From positions 62,001 through 126,000 of the forward strand of contig JNKK01000003.1 of the NCBI GenBank assembly GCA_000702845.1: DNA of 64,000 nucleotides, given 5' to 3'. The number at the start of each line of letters is the position of its first letter. The first letter of the stretch is position 1. This stretch comes from Lachnospiraceae bacterium FE2018. GTDB lineage: Bacteria; Bacillota; Clostridia; Lachnospirales; Lachnospiraceae. The translations under genes were made by a program, and so were the position numbers. Positions 37,531 to 47,901 of this stretch are shown here, piece by piece. The notes beneath the pieces are model-generated. The model was not told where the DNA came from and ran no database searches. It worked only from the letters and a program-made list of their open reading frames with translations.

Positions 37531-39434
37531 TATGCTTCACCTCCTCTGCGCGCGTGGACATGCAGTTCCCCTTCCGGAAGCATCTCGTCAAAATCTGCAT
37601 TTCCGCCCACCTGTGATTCGTAAACTTCCTGATAAATCCGGTTGTCTGCCAGCAGATTTTCAGGCGTGTCAAATGCGTCTACATGGCCGTCTTCCATGAC
37701 AATCACGCGGTCCGCGTGTGCGATGCTGGATATGCGCTGTGCAATTATAATTTTGGTCGTTTCCGGCAGCTCATGAATCAGAGCGTTCCGGATTCTCGCG
37801 TCCGTTGCAGTATCCACCGCACTAGTGGAGTCGTCAAAAATGATCACTTTGGGATCCTTCAGCAGTGCCCGCGCAATACAGAGCCGCTGTTTCTGACCGC
37901 CGGAAACATTGCTCCCGCCCTGCTCGATTCGGGTGTTATAGCCTTCCGGCATTGCTTCGATAAAATCATCTGCACAGGCGATCCGACAGACCCGCCGGCA
38001 GTCCTCCAGCGTCGCATTTTCATTGCCCCATCGCAGATTGTCCAGAACACTTCCGGAGAACAGGACATTTTTCTGCAGTACAACCGCGACCTTGCTGCGG
38101 ATTGTTTCCAGATCATACGTGCGCACATCTCTTCCGCCTACCAGCACCGCGCCTTCATCCACATCATAGAGGCGCGAAAGCAGGTTCACCAGACTGGTCT
38201 TGCCGCTTCCGGTTCCACCGATGATTCCGATGGTTTCACCGGATTGAATCGTAAGATTAATCTGATGCAGCACATGCAGAACACGTTCTTTTCCGCCTGT
38301 TCTGGCATTCCCTTTTTCTGCCGGTTTTCCGCGCGCTTCTTCCGGCGCATCCGAATCGGCGGTTTTATAGGAGAAGTTCACATTCCTGAATTCAATACTG
38401 CCGTCAGCAACTTCCATCACCGGATTTTCCGGGTTGGTAATATCACTGGTTTCATCCAGCACTTCACAGATCCGCTTTGCACTGGCCTGACTCAGTGTAA
38501 TCATAACGAATACCATTGAGAGCATCATCAGGCTCATCAGGATATTCATACAGTATGTCAGAAGACTCATCATCTGGCCGGTTGTCAGATTTCCCGCCAC
38601 AATCATTTTGGCGCCGAGCCAGCTGATCAGAATGATGCAGGTATAAACCGTGGTCTGCATCAGCGGCGCATTCAGGATAACCATCCGCTCTGCTTTCGTA
38701 AACAGCTTATAGATATTGCCGCTGGCTTTCCTCAGCTTATCTGTTTCGTAATCCTCCCGCACGAAAGATTTTACAACGCGGATTCCCCGCACGTTTTCCT
38801 CGATACTTTCATTCAGGTCATCGTAACGCGGAAAAATCTTCCTGAAATACCCGGTTGCCTTGCGGATAATCAGAAACAGACAGACAGCCAGAAATCCGAC
38901 AGCTGCCAGATAGATTCTGGCAAGGCGCGCATTGATGATAAACGCCATTACCATAGCCGTAATCAGACTCATGGGCGCGCGGACGAACATCCGCAGCGTC
39001 ATCTGAAATGCCATCTGGATATTCGTAATATCAGTCGTCAGCCGCGTAATGAGACTCGGTGTGCTGAATTTGTCGATATTTGAAAATGAGAACGTCTGAA
39101 TATTGTCAAACATTGCTTCTCTTAAATTCCGCGCAAATCCTGTGGATGCCCGCGCACCAAAAACGCCGCCCATTACACCTGTCGCCAGACTGCCCGCCGC
39201 CATCAGCAGCATGAGCAGACCGGTTGTAACGATATGATGCATATTACCGGTTTCAATCCCGTTGTCAATAATTGACGCCATCAACAGCGGAATCAGCATC
39301 TCGAAAATGACCTCTCCGATCATACACACCGGCGTCAGAATTGTCGGCCGCCGGAATTCCTTAATTTGTGCCATTAATGTTTTCAGCAAAGATGTTTCCT
39401 CCATCGTGTCCACGGCCTTTGACCCTGGTATCAT
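37530..39434 (-). CDS. ABC exporter half-transporter, degenerate site subunit
   Basis: A 634-residue partner of the downstream half-transporter. It has six helices and an NBD with Walker A GGTGSGKT, signature VSGGQKQ and Walker B VIIFDD: the catalytic Glu is replaced by Asp, as in the non-canonical site of heterodimeric exporters such as TM287/288. An Ala/Gly/Lys-rich insertion of about 25 residues (EARGKPAEKGNARTGGKERV) separates the NBD from the helical domain. I chose the ATG at 39434, which shares its A with the stop of the upstream gene (TGATG). Substrate unknown. Confidence 0.9.
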   Translation of the reverse strand: MIPGSKAVDTMEETSLLKTLMAQIKEFRRPTILTPVCMIGEVIFEMLIPLLMASIIDNGIETGNMHHIVTTGLLMLLMAAGSLATGVMGGVFGARASTGFARNLREAMFDNIQTFSFSNIDKFSTPSLITRLTTDITNIQMAFQMTLRMFVRAPMSLITAMVMAFIINARLARIYLAAVGFLAVCLFLIIRKATGYFRKIFPRYDDLNESIEENVRGIRVVKSFVREDYETDKLRKASGNIYKLFTKAERMVILNAPLMQTTVYTCIILISWLGAKMIVAGNLTTGQMMSLLTYCMNILMSLMMLSMVFVMITLSQASAKRICEVLDETSDITNPENPVMEVADGSIEFRNVNFSYKTADSDAPEEARGKPAEKGNARTGGKERVLHVLHQINLTIQSGETIGIIGGTGSGKTSLVNLLSRLYDVDEGAVLVGGRDVRTYDLETIRSKVAVVLQKNVLFSGSVLDNLRWGNENATLEDCRRVCRIACADDFIEAMPEGYNTRIEQGGSNVSGGQKQRLCIARALLKDPKVIIFDDSTSAVDTATDARIRNALIHELPETTKIIIAQRISSIAHADRVIVMEDGHVDAFDTPENLLADNRIYQEVYESQVGGNADFDEMLPEGELHVHARRGGEA

Positions 39435-40159
39435 CACTTCATCTCTTCGATATGTGACACATATTCCAGTGACTGCATCGCATCGATGATTTCTGCATGT
39501 GTTTTAAATCGCTTCAGTTCTTTGCTGTGGATGCTCAATGAAATCGTATAAACCGCCAGTCCCGAGTGCAGATATGCCGGATTGAATTCGATCTCATCGA
39601 TATGCATGCCGAGCTTCCGCACGGTTGCCACAAAACCTTTCAGATCTGCAGCCGAATTCAGTTCCAGATGCACTTCAAAAAAATTGGACCGGTCTTTCAG
39701 ATACCCCTCCACACGCGGCAGAAACGACAGGCAGATCATCATCACAATCGTAATGATAACCGCAGCTGTATAAAAACCCAGCCCGATTGACAGGCCGACT
39801 ATGCCGCAGGTCCACAGTCCGGCTGAAGTTGTCAGACCTTTGATCTGATTCCGCGAACTGAACAGGATCGTGTAAACACTGATCATAGATGCGCCGATTA
39901 CCACAGCTGCGGAAATCGCAGGAATGCCGACATTCTTCGTCTCCATCAGCCATGCATCCACCATCGAAGCGGAATTTGAGGCCATTGCAATCATAATAAA
40001 GGTCCTGAGACCGGCCGCATGACGCTTACTTGAGCGCTCCCAGCCGATGAAAGCTGCCAGAATAACGGCCAGCAGCACCCGGAACAGAATCGTCCGTACA
40101 TTGATCCCGTAGGACCAGCTTCCGATCAGCCGTGCAATCAGATCATGTCCGTTAATCAT
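39434..40159 (-). CDS. MgtC/SapB-family membrane protein
   Basis: A protein of about 241 residues. Four or five hydrophobic helices follow the N terminus, with AFIGWERSSKRHAAGLRTFIMIAMAS, the MgtC signature (G-x-ER-x6-AGLRT). The C-terminal about 80 residues form an ACT-like cytosolic domain, typical of longer MgtC proteins. MgtC modulates F-type ATP synthase or is linked to magnesium stress in known organisms. The ATG at 40159 is chosen over an upstream codon because GAGGAG precedes it. It is downstream of an antiporter gene and co-transcribed with it. Confidence 0.87.
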   Translation of the reverse strand: MINGHDLIARLIGSWSYGINVRTILFRVLLAVILAAFIGWERSSKRHAAGLRTFIMIAMASNSASMVDAWLMETKNVGIPAISAAVVIGASMISVYTILFSSRNQIKGLTTSAGLWTCGIVGLSIGLGFYTAAVIITIVMMICLSFLPRVEGYLKDRSNFFEVHLELNSAADLKGFVATVRKLGMHIDEIEFNPAYLHSGLAVYTISLSIHSKELKRFKTHAEIIDAMQSLEYVSHIEEMK

Positions 40160-40175
40160 CCTCTTCTCCTCTCTT

Positions 40176-41666
40176 TCACCACATATCCCGTCTACCGCGG
40201 CGCTGCGCGCCAATGGATCCGCGCCTCGCGATGCCGTACTGTGCGTCCAGCTGCTCTTCGGCCGCATCCAGAAATGCAGCTTCTTCCGGTGATGTATCCG
40301 CCTGTGTTTTCTTAAGCTCATCCTGAATCCTGCCAATCCGCTCAATCAGGAGTTCTGCCTCTGTTTTCTTCTTTCCTTCCGCATCGGTTTCTTCTGTCTC
40401 GACCAGATCCTCCAGCTTATCGGAATAGGAGCCGGAAAGATACAGTGATGCTTTTGCACACGCCGGTCCGACCAGTTCATACAGAACACTGGATGCAAGT
40501 ATGATCGTCTGAAGTGCTTCTCCGGCAGCTCCGCCCAGTGTGCGGGCGCCGAGCATGGCAAGCCCGATTGCGACACCCGCCTGCGGAATCAGCGCAAGCC
40601 CGAGATAATTACGCACCTTTTCCGGTTTTCCGACCATTGCACAGCCCGCCCAGGCGCCGATATATTTTCCGGCAATACGCACCAGAAAATAAATGATGCC
40701 CACAGTCAGAAGCGGAACCGAGCCGATCTCGCTGGACGTGTTGACCAGCGCGCTCAGATTAAATGAGACGCCGGATCTTACAAAAAACAGCAGAAGAATC
40801 GGCGGTGTAAAATAATTCAGCTGCATGAAAAGCCGCTCATCGTCAGATACATTGATATAGACCATTCCCATGGACATACAGCCCAGCAGCGGAGAAACAC
40901 CCAGAATGGCACAGACCCCGCAAAACGCAAACAGCATGGCAACGGATATAATCAGTCTGTTATCCGTCGATCTGCCGTTCGGCATCATCCACTTCATGCA
41001 AAGTCCGAATACTCCCCCAAGTGTGAGTACACAGATATTAATGATGATCGGACGGATGACACTTGCAGCACTGAATCCCGCATTGCTTCCAACCGCCAGC
41101 GCCACGGAAATCGCAATGCTGTAAAGGACAAGACCCACTACATCATCAAGCGCAACAACCTGCAGCAGGGTATTGACAAAATCCCCCTTCGCTCCGGTCT
41201 GCCTGATCGTCATCATGGTGGATGCGGGCGCAGTGGCCGAAGCCAGAGCGGCCAGAACGATTGAAAACGGCAGACTGATCCGCAGCACAAAAAAAGTCAC
41301 GGCAAAAATAAAGACAGACGCAAGGCAGGCTTCCATCAATGTAATCACCACAACCTTTGCGCCGTTTTTCTTCAGCGTCTCCAGCCGGAAGAATTCACCG
41401 GTGCTGAACGCGATAAAAGCAAGAGCAATGTCCGGCAGAAAGGCCATGCCCTCCGTGATGCCCGCCGGTATCAGATTCAGACAATATGGTCCGATCAGAA
41501 TACCGGTTACGATGTAGGCCGTCACATTCGGAAGCCTGAGACGCTTGGTTAACCGTGTCATCAGAAAACCGAGAAACAGCATTGCTGTGATCGTAAGAAT
41601 CACGCTTGCGACAGCACCGTTTTCTGCCATATTTGAAAACATACGCTCAATCAGAGATTCGTTCAT
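40176..41666 (-). CDS. CPA2-type cation/proton antiporter
   Basis: A membrane protein of about 496 residues, 12-13 hydrophobic segments, resembling NapA/GerN/KefB-type Na+ or K+/H+ antiporters. The family features ATAPASTMMTIRQTGAKGDFVNTLLQVVALDDVVGLVLYS include the twin acidic pair DD in a transmembrane helix, the ion site. The C-terminal about 75 residues are charged and coiled-coil-like. No TrkA-type regulatory domain is seen. The ATG at 41666 (CAGGAAG ribosome site) is preferred to a start 12 codons earlier. Promoter is at 41741-41769. Confidence 0.9.
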   Translation of the reverse strand: MNESLIERMFSNMAENGAVASVILTITAMLFLGFLMTRLTKRLRLPNVTAYIVTGILIGPYCLNLIPAGITEGMAFLPDIALAFIAFSTGEFFRLETLKKNGAKVVVITLMEACLASVFIFAVTFFVLRISLPFSIVLAALASATAPASTMMTIRQTGAKGDFVNTLLQVVALDDVVGLVLYSIAISVALAVGSNAGFSAASVIRPIIINICVLTLGGVFGLCMKWMMPNGRSTDNRLIISVAMLFAFCGVCAILGVSPLLGCMSMGMVYINVSDDERLFMQLNYFTPPILLLFFVRSGVSFNLSALVNTSSEIGSVPLLTVGIIYFLVRIAGKYIGAWAGCAMVGKPEKVRNYLGLALIPQAGVAIGLAMLGARTLGGAAGEALQTIILASSVLYELVGPACAKASLYLSGSYSDKLEDLVETEETDAEGKKKTEAELLIERIGRIQDELKKTQADTSPEEAAFLDAAEEQLDAQYGIARRGSIGAQRRGRRDMW

Positions 41667-41740
41667 GATTCGACTTCCTGCGGCACAAATCAGGTTAAAC
41701 AAATATAACCATCAGCTAACTCACCTTCAAATGTTACGTT

Positions 41741-41769
41741 ATTCTATCAAATATAGTAATTCCCGTAAA
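41741..41769 (-). promoter_or_regulatory. Promoter of the antiporter-mgtC-ABC operon
   Basis: Minus strand TTTACG (41764-41769) and TAGAAT (41741-41746), spacer 17, about 75 bases upstream of the start. The 300-base gap between divergent genes also holds the glgC promoter; nothing else was seen in it. Confidence 0.6.
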
Positions 41770-41870
41770 CCCTGTTTTGCCATTTTACGGTGCTCCGCGT
41801 GATACACTGCAGAACGCTGTGCATTTGATATTAATACAGGAAATATTCAGACGATTTTCCGCTCTTCCTC

Positions 41871-41899
41871 TTTACGTCCGCGTTTAATCATTGTATAAT
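41871..41899 (+). promoter_or_regulatory. Promoter of glgCD
   Basis: TTTACG (41871-41876) and a perfect TATAAT (41894-41899) with a 17-base spacer, 68 bases before the glgC ATG; AGGGGGTG near 41953 is the ribosome site. Confidence 0.7.
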
Positions 41900-41966
41900 T
41901 ACTACATCTAATGCAAAATTTCTCAGATTTTGCTATCCATTTTCACCAAACAGGGGGTGTTGTTCT

Positions 41967-43103
41967 ATGCAAAATAATATGTTAGCCATGATTCTTGCGG
42001 GTGGACGCGGCAGCAGATTGAAAGATTTGACCACACGAGTCGCAAAACCGGCAGTACATTATGGCGGAAAATATCGTATTATCGACTTTCCGCTAAGTAA
42101 CTGTGCAAACAGCGGTATTGATGTAGTAGGCGTTCTGACACAGTATGAATCGGTTCTGCTGAACAGTTACGTTGCGGCAGGCAGGCGCTGGGGACTGGAC
42201 TCCCGCGACAGCGGCGTGTACGTTCTGCCGCCGCGTGAAAAGGCCGATGCAGATCTTGATGTCTACCGCGGCACAGCGGATGCAATTTCTCAGAATATCG
42301 ACTTTATTGATACCTACGATCCGGAATATCTGCTGATTCTTTCCGGTGACCACATCTATAAAATGGATTATTCCGAGATGCTCAATTTCCACAAGCAGCG
42401 CAACGCTGATGCAACCATCGCTGTCATTCCGGTTCCGATTGAGGAAGCCAGCCGCTTTGGTATCATGAATGCCGATGCAGAAGGCATGATCCTCGAATTC
42501 GAAGAGAAGCCGGAAAAACCGAAGAGCAATCTTGCTTCCATGGGTATTTATATTTTCAACTGGAAACTCCTGCGCAAGATGCTGATCGAAGACATGGTAA
42601 ATCCGGATTCCAGCCACGACTTCGGCAAGGACATCATTCCGACCATGCTTGCAAATGACAAACGCCTGTTTGCCTATAAGTTCCAGGGATACTGGAAAGA
42701 CGTCGGAACCATTGACTCTCTCTGGGAGGCAAATATGGATCTGCTGGACGAAGGCAATGCCCTGAACCTGCGTGACGGATCCTGGACGATTTACACAGAA
42801 GATATCGGTGCACTGCCGCAGTATCTCGGACCGAATGCAGAAATTGACCGGGCTTATATTACAGAAGCCTGCAAGATTGACGGACTTGTCCGCAATTCCG
42901 TCCTGTTTTCCGGCGCTGAAGTTGCAACCGGCGCTAAGGTAATTGACTCCGTTCTGATGCCGAATGTCAAAGTAGAGGAAGGAGCCGTTGTCACACGCGC
43001 ACTGGTCGCAAGCGATGTAATCGTTGAAGCCGGCACAACTGTCGGTTCGGCGAAGAGTACTAATATCACGCTGGTAGCAGCTGATGTGAAGGAGGAGGAA
43101 TAA
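41967..43103 (+). CDS. glgC: Glucose-1-phosphate adenylyltransferase, catalytic subunit
   Basis: A 378-residue nucleotidyltransferase producing ADP-glucose for glycogen. N-terminal [46 protein letters not shown] and the [11 protein letters not shown] segment are present; the C-terminal about 120 residues form a left-handed beta helix (hexapeptide-like) that controls oligomerisation. The next gene is the paralogue glgD, two bases after the stop. Confidence 0.95.
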   Translation: MQNNMLAMILAGGRGSRLKDLTTRVAKPAVHYGGKYRIIDFPLSNCANSGIDVVGVLTQYESVLLNSYVAAGRRWGLDSRDSGVYVLPPREKADADLDVYRGTADAISQNIDFIDTYDPEYLLILSGDHIYKMDYSEMLNFHKQRNADATIAVIPVPIEEASRFGIMNADAEGMILEFEEKPEKPKSNLASMGIYIFNWKLLRKMLIEDMVNPDSSHDFGKDIIPTMLANDKRLFAYKFQGYWKDVGTIDSLWEANMDLLDEGNALNLRDGSWTIYTEDIGALPQYLGPNAEIDRAYITEACKIDGLVRNSVLFSGAEVATGAKVIDSVLMPNVKVEEGAVVTRALVASDVIVEAGTTVGSAKSTNITLVAADVKEEE

Positions 43104-43105
43104 TC

Positions 43106-44221
43106 ATGGCAAAAGCATTTGGCATTATTAATTCGTCTGCGAACCATATTAACATTGAAGGAATGCAGAAATACCGTCCGATCGGCGCTTTTCCGTTCAC
43201 GGGAAAATACCGCGTCATCGACTTTCCTCTTTCCAACATGAGCAACAGCGACATTGATCGTATTCTGGTTTATGTCCGCGAGAATCCGCGTTCTCTGACA
43301 GAGCACATCCGGACAGCCGGAAACTACAACATCAACTCAAAACGCGGTCATATTCAGGTTCTGTTTGCAGAATCCAACTCCGCCAGTGATATCTATAACA
43401 CAGATATTTCCGTCTTTATGGAGAATCTGTCTATCATCGAGCGCCTGAGTTTTCCGTATGTCGTCATTGCCCCGAACTACATGGTATTCACACAGGATTT
43501 TGATGCACTGCTGCAGCAGCACGTCGAATCCGGTGCCGACATTACCCTCCTGTATCACCGCACCAATGAAGCAAAAGAGCGTTTCCTTCTGAGTGATTAT
43601 CTCAAACTCAACCGCCAGAAAGGTGTTGAGGGAATTGAGCGGAACCGCGGAACAGCAAAAGAACGCGACATTTTCATGGATACTTATGTCATGAGCCGTC
43701 AGCTGTTCATTGATCTGGTGCATAAGGCAGTCGACTATTCCTCCATCTGCAATCTCTGCCAGATCGTCGCAATGTCCTGCCGCGATCTCGATATCCGCGG
43801 CGTCGCACATCGCGGTTATTTTGCAGCGCTGACTGATTTCAAGAGCTATTTCGACGCAAACCTCGAGCTGCTTGATCCGGCTGTACAGTGTCAGCTGTTC
43901 TCACCGCAGTGGCCGATCTACACCGACACCTCGGACTTCTGCCCGACACACTACTTCGCAGGTGCGAGTGCAAAGAATTCTATCATTGCAAACGGCTGCG
44001 TCATCCGGGGCAATGTCGAGAACTCCATCATCGGCCGCGGCGTTGTGATTGACGAAGGGGTTACCATCAAAAACAGCCTGATTCAGGCTCATGCCCACAT
44101 CGGCAAGGGAATCCATCTTGAATATCAGGTCATTGACAAATGGGCTGAGGTGCTTCATGTGGATGAAATCATCGGATCACCCGATAATCCGGGTTACGTC
44201 AAACGAGAAGATATCATCTGA
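43106..44221 (+). CDS. glgD: Glucose-1-phosphate adenylyltransferase, GlgD subunit
   Basis: A 371-residue GlgC paralogue that in Firmicutes forms an active heterotetramer with GlgC but is poorly active alone. The N-terminal GGRGSR phosphate-binding loop of GlgC is replaced by IINSSANHINIEGMQ, the GlgD signature, while KYRVIDFPLSNMSNSD and the beta-helix (IANGCVIRGNVENSIIGRGVVI) remain. GGAGGAGGA precedes the ATG. Both genes share a single terminator at 44248-44271. No glgA, glgB or glgP is in the window. Confidence 0.93.
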   Translation: MAKAFGIINSSANHINIEGMQKYRPIGAFPFTGKYRVIDFPLSNMSNSDIDRILVYVRENPRSLTEHIRTAGNYNINSKRGHIQVLFAESNSASDIYNTDISVFMENLSIIERLSFPYVVIAPNYMVFTQDFDALLQQHVESGADITLLYHRTNEAKERFLLSDYLKLNRQKGVEGIERNRGTAKERDIFMDTYVMSRQLFIDLVHKAVDYSSICNLCQIVAMSCRDLDIRGVAHRGYFAALTDFKSYFDANLELLDPAVQCQLFSPQWPIYTDTSDFCPTHYFAGASAKNSIIANGCVIRGNVENSIIGRGVVIDEGVTIKNSLIQAHAHIGKGIHLEYQVIDKWAEVLHVDEIIGSPDNPGYVKREDII

Positions 44222-44247
44222 TGATACCAGGGTCGTTGAAAACAAAG

Positions 44248-44271
44248 GCGGGCTGCCATCCGGCAGCCCGC
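44248..44271. terminator. Bidirectional terminator between glgD and the GGDEF/EAL gene
   Basis: A perfect 10-bp GC-rich stem (GCGGGCTGCC/GGCAGCCCGC) with a 4-base loop; CTTTCCTG follows on plus and CTTTGTTTT on minus. The stem core matches that of the terminator at 35514-35539. Confidence 0.85.
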
Positions 44272-44296
44272 TTTCCTGTTCAACTGATCTTATTTC

Positions 44297-47200
44297 TTAT
44301 CCGATTCTTTCCTTCAGATCCTTTTTGTTCTGATACATCGCCGCATCAGCGCGTTCGAACACTTCTGATACACATGTATCTTCCCCTGCCCGGTAAACCG
44401 CCAGACCCCCGGCGATCATAATGCACTCCGGCTGTTCCAGCGTACCGGCAATATCGTCTGCCCCTTCGCTTCTCAGCTGCTTTAGCAGCTCTTCTGCTTT
44501 GCGGTTTCTGTTTTCCAGCATCCGCATCAGCTTCATACGATTCTCGTAGTCACTGTTCCGCAGCAGGACGGCAAATTCATCGCCGCCGATACGGTAAACA
44601 GGGCTGTGACGGAAAATTGTACAGATGATCTTGCACGCATCTTTAAGAAACTGATCTCCCATCTTATGCCCCAGAGCATCATTGATCTGTTTCAGTCCAT
44701 TGACATCGCACATAACGATTCCGAACGGATCCTGGCTTTCTGTTCTGATCATCCGGTCAATCTTACGTTCCTCTTCTGTATACGCATGTTTGCTCTTAAC
44801 GCCTGTCAGTGCATCATAATTTGCCAGCCGGAGTGCGCGCGCATGCTCCTGCTCTCTCCGGATCTGCGCATCGACATTACTGAGACCGACAACGATATGA
44901 TGATCATTTTCATCTTCCATCCGGCTTACCTTCATATGTACATAGACCGGCACGCCGTCAAACATCAGCCGGTAAGTCAGTGTGTAGTTATGATGGTCCT
45001 CCAGACCGGCCAGTATGTTTTCCTTTGTAAAAGAACTCAGGAACATATCCACATCATCCGGATGCGCAATACGAACAATGTTTTTCCGGCTGAAAGCAAA
45101 GAAATCATCCCCGCTCTTTTCAAGCTCCAGCCTCCGGTACTGCTCCTGCGCACTGTACTCAATAAACTGGTCTGTATTAGTATTCACATAATAAATACAG
45201 ATGTAATCTGTTGCAAGTGCATTGACAATGCTCGCATATGTAACCATGCTCTGGCGCTGCGCCTCAAGCCGGGCTTCCTCTGAAATCATCCTGTCTATAT
45301 TCGAAACATTGATGACGATATGGCTGCAATCGTCTCCATCCGCAGGTGTAATCGTGATGCTGTAGAATACAGGTCTGTCATCAGCCATACGGCGGAACTG
45401 GATTGAGAAGCGCATGCGTTCCCGCAGCACACTCATGAGCGTATCTTTTTCCAGCGCAGCATTTACACGTTCCTGATCCTCAGAGAATACTGTCTCGCGG
45501 ATATTTTTTCTCATCACATCGAAAAATGCCTGTCCTGTTCTCTCAGAGGTCAGCGCGGTATTCTTTTCTGTCGCAATGTACTCAAGATATTCATCTGAAA
45601 CAGTATCGACGTAAAAGATTCGTTCTGTTTCTCCTGTCAGGGCCTGTGCCAGACTTCTGAAATCCATTTCATTCTGCGGAGCCCGCACATTTCCGGTCTG
45701 ACGGATCTGTAAATCTACATCGCTGATTCCGGCGACAATATGATGATCATCATGTGTCGCGCTGCGGACAGCCTTCAGATTATAATATACAAGTCCCTGC
45801 GGTTTCTTAGACCGCCAGGTGATAGAAAACGGCTGTGTCTCCAGTATCTGCGAGAGGAATGTTTCTTTCTGTAATGTCAGCAAAACACGGGACTGATCCT
45901 CTTCGTAGACAAACTGTTCCACGTACTTCCGGATTTCTTCAAAGAAATCTGTTCCGCTCTCTTCGATCTGCAAATCTTCCTTTGTTCCGTCCGGGCTGAA
46001 CTGAATATAATGATTTGTCTGTACATCAATATAAAAAATCTGCTTATATCCGCCGGAAAGAGCATGTGTTCCCCGCGGAAAAGCCCCTTCTCTCCACTCA
46101 GCGGGATTCTGCCTGTCAGTACCTTCTGATATGAGCGGCTGCACGCCGAGAAGCTTCTTGCGCTCTGCCACAAACTGCTCATACTCCTCAGCCGGAACCG
46201 GCTTTGAGAAATAGTATCCCTGTACAAAGTCGCATCCCATCGCACGCAGTGCCTTCATCTGCTCTTCCGTTTCCACGCCTTCCGCGATGACCGGAACAGC
46301 CAGATAGTCGGCAATATCAATAATAACTTCGAGCATCCGGGTATCCTTCCGGTTCTGAAAGGCATTGCGGATAAACTGCATGTCCAGTTTCAGCGCATCA
46401 ATCGGAAGTGTAGAAATCATGTTCAGAGAGGAGTATCCGGTTCCGAAATCATCCATTTCAATCCGGAACCCCATTTCCTGCAGTCTGCTGACCGTCTCGA
46501 TGATCTGCCCGGTATCCTGCGTGTAGGCGGACTCTGTTATTTCCAGCAGAATCTCCGAGGCATCCAGTTGATTCTGATCCAGAACTTCCTGAAGTGTATC
46601 AATCAGATTCGGATCATACATATCAATCCGGGACACATTTACAGAAACAGGTACCGTAAACTCAAATTTTCCCTCCCATTTCCTGATCTGTGCTGCCGCC
46701 GTATTCCAGACATAGTGGTCCAGTGTCTGAATCAGACCGTTCTCTTCAAACAGCGGGATAAAGATACCAGGCGAAATCATACCCATTTTCGGATGATTCC
46801 ACCGGACCAGTGCCTCTGCGCTTGCGAGCACCGGGATTTCCGTACGCACATCAAATTTCGGCTGATAGTATACTTCAAACTGGCCGTTCCGGATTGCTTC
46901 CGGAAAATCCTCGATCAGCTGCTCTGCATACAGTTCCTGCTCGTGCATGACACTGTCATAAATACCAATCGTCCGCGTAAAACTCCCCTGCACCGTATCT
47001 GCGGCCATTTTTGCCCGGTCGAACCGCCGCTCAACATCCAGACTTTTATCCACTTTGGCATAGACACCCATGCGGAGACGCACGCGGTTGTTTTTGTCCT
47101 CTTCCCCGGACAGATCCAGAAATGTGTAATTCAGAATCGCACCATAATCACTCCCGTGCGGACAGTATACAAGGAACGTGTCAGCTTCCCGCCTTCCGAC

Positions 47201-47851
47201 GATCCCGCCGGTTTTCTGCACTGTTTCCAGCACGTGTCTGCCGATCTGCCGCAAAACATCATCACCATAGGCAGTTCCGAACCGCTCATTGATAATATGA
47301 AAATGATTGACATCAATCACAATGGCATCCATTTCTGTCGTCTTGTGATGCTGGTCAAACTGATCCGCATAGCGGTAAAAGAACTCTCTGTTATAGAGTC
47401 CTGTCAGCGGATCCCGCTCGGTCGAATTAATAATCTCGCGGTCCTCGGACAACTCGATGGTCCGGCGCACGCGCGCGCGGATTACATCCGCCTGCGGATA
47501 TGGTTTCGGAACAAAATCGATCGCCCCCAGATTCAGACTTTCTACTTCTGCATCCTGATCTGAAGTCAGTACGATTACGGGAATCCTGCGCAGTTCAGGC
47601 TCCTCCCGGACAGTTTTCAGAACTTCCGCGCCGCTCATGACCGGCATCCGGAGATCCAGAAGAACCAGGGCGAGCAGATCCTGATTCGCACGCATCTGCT
47701 CCATCGCCTCCTGCCCGTTGACCGCATACAGCAGTTCATAGTCATCTCCGAGGATGAGTCCGAGCAGTTCCCTGTTAATCATCTCGTCATCGGCGATCAG
47801 AATCAGTCTCTTTCCGTTGACAGAATGAAATTTTTCGTGACTCTTCAGCAT
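44297..47851 (-). CDS. Response regulator / GGDEF-like / EAL / PAS / GGDEF hybrid signalling protein
   Basis: A cytosolic protein of about 1184 residues. Residues 8-130 are a receiver domain (IADDE and phospho-acceptor Asp66 in LLDLRMP). About 140-290 is a GGDEF-like domain whose active motif is degenerate (GRREADTF, 219-226), so it is unlikely to make c-di-GMP. About 315-560 is an EAL domain with AEALVRW (345-351) and DDFGTGYSSL, with the expected catalytic residues, so c-di-GMP hydrolysis is likely. About 590-1010 hold three PAS-like repeats (IYYVNTNTDQFIEYS and two similar). The C terminus is an intact GGDEF domain (GGDEF at about 1089), so cyclase activity is possible too. The ATG at 47851 has AGGAGG; a start six codons earlier lacks proper spacing. 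No partner kinase is adjacent. Confidence 0.9.
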   Translation of the reverse strand: MLKSHEKFHSVNGKRLILIADDEMINRELLGLILGDDYELLYAVNGQEAMEQMRANQDLLALVLLDLRMPVMSGAEVLKTVREEPELRRIPVIVLTSDQDAEVESLNLGAIDFVPKPYPQADVIRARVRRTIELSEDREIINSTERDPLTGLYNREFFYRYADQFDQHHKTTEMDAIVIDVNHFHIINERFGTAYGDDVLRQIGRHVLETVQKTGGIVGRREADTFLVYCPHGSDYGAILNYTFLDLSGEEDKNNRVRLRMGVYAKVDKSLDVERRFDRAKMAADTVQGSFTRTIGIYDSVMHEQELYAEQLIEDFPEAIRNGQFEVYYQPKFDVRTEIPVLASAEALVRWNHPKMGMISPGIFIPLFEENGLIQTLDHYVWNTAAAQIRKWEGKFEFTVPVSVNVSRIDMYDPNLIDTLQEVLDQNQLDASEILLEITESAYTQDTGQIIETVSRLQEMGFRIEMDDFGTGYSSLNMISTLPIDALKLDMQFIRNAFQNRKDTRMLEVIIDIADYLAVPVIAEGVETEEQMKALRAMGCDFVQGYYFSKPVPAEEYEQFVAERKKLLGVQPLISEGTDRQNPAEWREGAFPRGTHALSGGYKQIFYIDVQTNHYIQFSPDGTKEDLQIEESGTDFFEEIRKYVEQFVYEEDQSRVLLTLQKETFLSQILETQPFSITWRSKKPQGLVYYNLKAVRSATHDDHHIVAGISDVDLQIRQTGNVRAPQNEMDFRSLAQALTGETERIFYVDTVSDEYLEYIATEKNTALTSERTGQAFFDVMRKNIRETVFSEDQERVNAALEKDTLMSVLRERMRFSIQFRRMADDRPVFYSITITPADGDDCSHIVINVSNIDRMISEEARLEAQRQSMVTYASIVNALATDYICIYYVNTNTDQFIEYSAQEQYRRLELEKSGDDFFAFSRKNIVRIAHPDDVDMFLSSFTKENILAGLEDHHNYTLTYRLMFDGVPVYVHMKVSRMEDENDHHIVVGLSNVDAQIRREQEHARALRLANYDALTGVKSKHAYTEEERKIDRMIRTESQDPFGIVMCDVNGLKQINDALGHKMGDQFLKDACKIICTIFRHSPVYRIGGDEFAVLLRNSDYENRMKLMRMLENRNRKAEELLKQLRSEGADDIAGTLEQPECIMIAGGLAVYRAGEDTCVSEVFERADAAMYQNKKDLKERIG

Positions 47852-47901
47852 GTGTATCCTCCTGCGCATTCCTTTTTTTGCTCAACACATAAGCTAAAAC
47901 A

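Noticed and set aside
41667-41966. Extra gene between the antiporter and glgC
   Set aside because: The 300-base gap has two good divergent promoters and no frame with a ribosome site.
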